A DNA stretch of 9,309 bases from Sulfurovum sp. Its GTDB lineage: Bacteria; Campylobacterota; Campylobacteria; Campylobacterales; Sulfurovaceae. Positions within the stretch are counted from its first letter, which is position 1. Each line of letters begins with the position of its first letter. Shown piece after piece: positions 6,399-9,309 of the stretch. The position numbers were made by a program, and so were the translations under genes. The notes beneath the pieces are model-generated. The model saw only the letters and a program-made list of their open reading frames with translations, ran no database searches and had not been told where the DNA came from. The stretch covers positions 1 through 9,309 of the forward strand of contig DQVY01000164.1 of the NCBI GenBank assembly GCA_015661535.1, given 5' to 3'.

Positions 6399-8441
6399 TT
6401 ACTTCTTCTTTTTCTTTCTAAATACTCTTTGAGCATCTTTCACAATGGCATCAGGTATCGTTGCAATGGTCATGAATTCTGACATTTTCAACATTGGGTA
6501 CATATATGATATATAATACTTAGGATCAAGTATTTTTGCTTTTCCGTTTTCGATAAGCACAGGGTAAGGCAGCATGGCTGCATTATTTCTTCCAATTCTT
6601 TTGGTGAATTTTCTTGTTCTTTTCCCCAGTTTGATACCTATAAGGGTTGAACCATTTTCAAGGGTTTGGGTGAATACTACTTTTTTGTTGTCTTTAATTC
6701 TTTCTAAAAGATCATCTCCTGATGCCACTTCGATCATATTTTCATAATACGGCATACCATTCATAAATTGGTATTTTGCCAAGAGTTGGAATTTGAGTAG
6801 GTCTTTAGAATTTTTCAGTCCTGAAAATTGTGTGATGAGCTTATCGAGTATTTTCTTGGCAGCTTTTTCATTATAGTCATTTTGTAAAAACCCTTTTGCC
6901 ATATAGATAGGGTTTGTAATGCTGATGGTTTTTTCTTTTGAGTCTACAAGTACTCTCAATGAGGCCATAAAGCCTCTGTTCTCTTTGCTTGCTATCTTGA
7001 GCATTGACTCGTCTGTAAAGACCACAGAGAGCAGTGTACCCTTTTTATTGACTGGTACGGTAGCTACGATGTCAAACCCAGCTGCTTTTAGTTTCTCTTC
7101 TACGGTTTTAGCATCCATGAACTTCGCACGAAGATAGGCAGAGATCCTGCCTTGACTTACCTCACCTATTCTTGTGTTTGCAGAAGATTTTACTTTTTTA
7201 ATGTTGTCCAATCTATGAGGAATATAATTTGGCGGTACACGTTTTGAGAACTTTATACTTCTGTCTGTAATGTCATTGCTGTGATTTAATTGTATCGCCT
7301 CAGGGACTTTAGGTACAGGAGGAAGTGCAGGCAGGGCACCTACTTTAGGTACAGATCTACTTTGCATGACTTTTTTCAGCGTTGCTGGGGCTACTTTTTC
7401 TGATTTGACAGGGCTTTGTTCTAAAAGTGTATTTACATTTTTGGTTGCTTTCATCCCAAATTCTGTGAGGATCTCAGGTATCTCTTTATCGAGTTTTTCG
7501 ACAAGTTTAAGTCTACGTTCATCTTTCATATCCAATGTATCGGACCAGTTGTGGAGTCTGAACATCCCTACAACCATTTTATTTGTCCCTTTTCTAATAT
7601 AGATATACATCGTACAAGGAGCAAAAAGACCGGCTTCAGGTCTTGCACCTTCCTGGTCAAACATACCGTAGGAGAATTCCAGATGGCAGAGCGAGTAGGT
7701 CCAGAATGCATCATAGCCAGAGAGGATCTCTTCCGCATTGTCTGTGGCTTCCATAAAGTTATGGTAGCCTGCGATAAGGTACTCTTTATTGATGAATGCC
7801 AGTTCAAATCGGTTTTGAAAATCATCGATAAACTCATCCAAATCTTCAGGTGCATCAAATTCATACTCAAAGTTGATCATTGTTGTTTCGGGAAGCTTGG
7901 CATAAGGCATCAATTTTTTTGTGCTGTTGAATTCAGATTCGATCATTTTATCCAGAGTGGAGAAAGTCGCCGTAAATTTTTCTCGAACCTCTTTATTTTC
8001 TATCTCTAAAATGTCTAACATGGTTTTAGGCATAAGGTGTCCTACATGTGTAACATTCTCATCCAGTTTTTTATAAATAAGCATGTTGAAGGGTGCAAAA
8101 CCTGCGATGCGGGGATCTATGTTAAGAAGAGGGAGGATCACTTTGTCATTGACCACAGGTAAAAAACTCAAGACATCTAAAATAGTGGAGCCGTATTTTG
8201 TTTCATACTGGTCATTGACCCTTATATGCGGATTTGTAAGATTAAAGCCTATTGTTTTGAGGTCTGTTTCAACAAATTTATTATACTGTAGTTGTGCATC
8301 ACCTGGTATGGTATAGAATACTGCCAACGTATTGTCTGGAACACTACTTTGTGTGTTGGGTGTCGCTGCTGGGGAAGCAGCTAAAAGCAGTGAAGGCAGA
8401 TAAATACTCAGAGTTAATAGTAGTTTTTTGACGTGATTCAT
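6399..8441 (-). CDS. Large exported protein with repeated DUF302-like modules
   Basis: This protein has 680 residues and unknown function. It begins with a Sec signal peptide (basic MNHVKK, hydrophobic core about residues 7-20, likely cleavage after LLLAA), so it is probably periplasmic. No later membrane span is evident. The N-terminal half reads as two modules resembling DUF302 proteins of Campylobacterota. Their cores are GFAPFNMLIYKK (114-125) followed by HVGHLMPKTMLDIL, and GLFAPCTMYIYIRKG (271-285). A Pro/Lys/Ser-rich linker (about 340-425, with ALPALPPVPKVP) leads to a second half with two more core-like stretches, near 489-515 and 619-645. C252 and C276 are the only cysteines. The C-terminus is RKKKKK. 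The start is supported by AAAGGA (plus-strand 8447-8452) 5 nt before the ATG and by the signal peptide. The DUF302 link comes from pattern memory and is uncertain; the export signal is clear. Confidence 0.75.
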   Translation of the reverse strand: MNHVKKLLLTLSIYLPSLLLAASPAATPNTQSSVPDNTLAVFYTIPGDAQLQYNKFVETDLKTIGFNLTNPHIRVNDQYETKYGSTILDVLSFLPVVNDKVILPLLNIDPRIAGFAPFNMLIYKKLDENVTHVGHLMPKTMLDILEIENKEVREKFTATFSTLDKMIESEFNSTKKLMPYAKLPETTMINFEYEFDAPEDLDEFIDDFQNRFELAFINKEYLIAGYHNFMEATDNAEEILSGYDAFWTYSLCHLEFSYGMFDQEGARPEAGLFAPCTMYIYIRKGTNKMVVGMFRLHNWSDTLDMKDERRLKLVEKLDKEIPEILTEFGMKATKNVNTLLEQSPVKSEKVAPATLKKVMQSRSVPKVGALPALPPVPKVPEAIQLNHSNDITDRSIKFSKRVPPNYIPHRLDNIKKVKSSANTRIGEVSQGRISAYLRAKFMDAKTVEEKLKAAGFDIVATVPVNKKGTLLSVVFTDESMLKIASKENRGFMASLRVLVDSKEKTISITNPIYMAKGFLQNDYNEKAAKKILDKLITQFSGLKNSKDLLKFQLLAKYQFMNGMPYYENMIEVASGDDLLERIKDNKKVVFTQTLENGSTLIGIKLGKRTRKFTKRIGRNNAAMLPYPVLIENGKAKILDPKYYISYMYPMLKMSEFMTIATIPDAIVKDAQRVFRKKKKK

Positions 8442-8469
8442 TATAATCCTTTGGACAAGATATTCTTAT

Positions 8470-8478
8470 AGGATAGCA
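8470..8478 (-). promoter_or_regulatory. Extended -10 promoter of the 680-residue protein gene
   Basis: On the minus strand this reads TGCTATCCT, which matches TGnTATnnT with the hexamer at 8475-8470. The predicted transcription start near 8463 would leave a leader of about 22 nt that contains the ribosome binding site, closely matching the spacing at efp. No -35 box is apparent. Confidence 0.5.
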
Positions 8479-8566
8479 TATTGCTTATATAGTTAATAAA
8501 TGGAGGTTATAATTTTTATGTAGTTGAGAGGGTAACGCTACGAAAGGTTACTGATTTATGTGTGTG

Positions 8567-8593
8567 CTATAAGAAGGGAGGTCCTTCTTATAG
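8567..8593. terminator. Perfect 11-bp hairpin after the repeat-protein gene
   Basis: CTATAAGAAGG (8567-8577) and CCTTCTTATAG (8583-8593) are perfectly complementary around the 5-nt loop GAGGT. The stem begins 17 nt after the stop codon of the 11-mer repeat protein gene (minus strand), so it probably ends or protects that transcript. Neither side has a T-run, so it does not meet the usual definition of an intrinsic terminator. Its exact symmetry would also suit a protein-binding operator. Confidence 0.5.
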
Positions 8594-8610
8594 TTGTAGT
8601 GAATATCTAT

Positions 8611-9303
8611 TTAGTCTGAAATTGTTTTTACAGAATCATTTGTGTTTTCTGAAACAGTTTTTACAGAGTTTGCAGTGTCAGTAGAAATAGTTTTCACACT
8701 GTCGCTTACATTTGTATTTGTAGAGTCTACTGCTGTTCTCGAATCGTTAGAAACTGTTTTTACAGAATCATTGGCATTGGTCGCTACAGAATTTACAGAA
8801 TCTTTAGAATCAGATGAGATAGTTCTTGTTGTAGCATTTAAGTCATTAGAAATTGTTTTTACAGAATCAGCTGAATCATTAGAAACAGTTTTTACAGAGT
8901 CTCTTGAGTCATTAGAAACAGTTTTGATCGAATCTGTAGAGTCATTAGAAACAGTTTTTACAGAATCACTTGCATCTTTAGAAACAGTTTTGATCGAATC
9001 TTTTACATCTGTACTTACTACCGTTGTACTGTCTTTAAAGTCAGCAGTGGTTGTTTTAAGTGAATCTTTTGTGTCTGAAGAAAGTGTTTTTGTTGTTTTA
9101 GATATATCAGAAGTTGTGTTTACTTCCATTGTTTTAATGTCATCAGATACTTTAGTTGTCGTATCTTTTACATCAGAACTAACAGTTGTTACTGTTCTTT
9201 CAGCACTTTTTGAAGTTTCAACTGCACCATCTTTCATAGTTGCTACAGAATCTTTCGCATCTTTACTCATACTTACAGCAGCATCTTTCATATCTTTGAA
9301 CAT
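8611..9303 (-). CDS. Protein made of 20 tandem 11-residue repeats (LEA-like), start uncertain
   Basis: From Met 9303 the protein has 230 residues: seven residues, then 20 consecutive 11-residue units with no insertion or deletion, then ISD. The consensus is V-S-x-D-x-x-D-S-V-K-T. It has no Pro, Cys, Trp, Tyr, His or Gln and only one Gly; Ser, Thr, Asp, Lys, Val and Asn dominate. Units of 11 residues equal three helical turns, and positions 1, 5 and 9 fall on one face, giving a narrow Val/Ile/Ala stripe. This resembles the 11-mers of group 3 LEA proteins and other amphipathic helix repeats, though the high Ser/Thr/Val content would also allow a disordered or beta-repeat fold. No signal peptide or membrane segment is seen. 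GGAG stands only 2 nt before this ATG and the frame stays open to the window edge (GGA GAT), so the true start may be upstream. Stress protection is a guess from the repeat type only. Confidence 0.68.
   Translation of the reverse strand: MFKDMKDAAVSMSKDAKDSVATMKDGAVETSKSAERTVTTVSSDVKDTTTKVSDDIKTMEVNTTSDISKTTKTLSSDTKDSLKTTTADFKDSTTVVSTDVKDSIKTVSKDASDSVKTVSNDSTDSIKTVSNDSRDSVKTVSNDSADSVKTISNDLNATTRTISSDSKDSVNSVATNANDSVKTVSNDSRTAVDSTNTNVSDSVKTISTDTANSVKTVSENTNDSVKTISD
8623..9282 (-). repeat. 20 tandem 33-bp coding repeats
   Basis: Each 33-bp unit encodes 11 residues, with unit 1 at 9282-9250 and unit 20 at 8655-8623. Units 9-13 (9018-8854) are the most alike, at both protein and DNA level, for example VSNDSRDSVKT beside VSNDSADSVKT. 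Units 1-6 and 14-18 are more diverged. This gradient suggests recent internal duplication in the middle of an older repeat array, and the array length could vary between strains. Confidence 0.85.
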
Positions 9304-9309
9304 ATCTCC

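Noticed and set aside
7551..8009. 152-residue plus-strand reading frame inside the 680-residue gene
   Set aside because: It is antisense to a continuous long frame with a signal peptide, lacks a ribosome binding site I can recognise, and its translation has no domain pattern.
8521..8610. Small RNA or tRNA-like structure in the spacer (GTAAC/GTTAC 5-bp pairing)
   Set aside because: The stem is short with a 10-nt loop, there is no cloverleaf or other RNA family signature, and such pairings are common by chance.
8611..9303. 33-bp periodic array considered as a CRISPR array
   Set aside because: The units are contiguous with no unique spacers, stay in frame throughout, and encode a regular 11-residue protein repeat.

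Overview
The window looks like chromosomal DNA of a Campylobacterota (epsilonproteobacterial) member, most like the Sulfurovum/Sulfurimonas group. This is an inference from four things: AT-rich composition, tightly overlapping genes, extended -10 promoters (TGnTATAAT type) with no evident -35 box, and the character of the EF-P and DUF302-like proteins. I had no database to confirm it.

Positions 8-5587 (+) hold one compact operon for a tripartite efflux pump: a TolC-type outer membrane channel, a short periplasmic adaptor, and an RND (AcrB-superfamily) inner membrane pump. The pump is encoded as two half-genes. The first half carries TM1-TM6 and the second TM7-TM12, and they meet at a TAATG stop/start overlap with its own ribosome binding site. 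The tolC/adaptor junction and the pump-half junction share almost the same ~20-nt sequence. Together the three components should form an envelope-spanning exporter driven by the proton gradient; the substrate cannot be read from the sequence.

Positions 5588-6256 hold a short spacer (C8 tract, small hairpin, extended -10 promoter) and efp, which encodes translation elongation factor P with the modifiable lysine loop intact. Downstream of efp (6254-6378) is a palindromic region bounded by 10-bp inverted repeats that begin in the efp stop codon. It separates the convergent genes and could be a small dispersed element or a bidirectional terminator.

Positions 6399-9309 (-) hold two genes. One encodes a 680-residue exported protein that I read as several diverged DUF302-like modules. 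Upstream of it is a protein built entirely of 20 uninterrupted 11-residue repeats, reminiscent of group 3 LEA proteins; its reading frame is still open at the right edge of the window, so its true start may lie outside. A perfect 11-bp hairpin lies between these two genes. No tRNA, rRNA, CRISPR array, transposase or integrase is visible, and no gap without a gene exceeds 300 bases.
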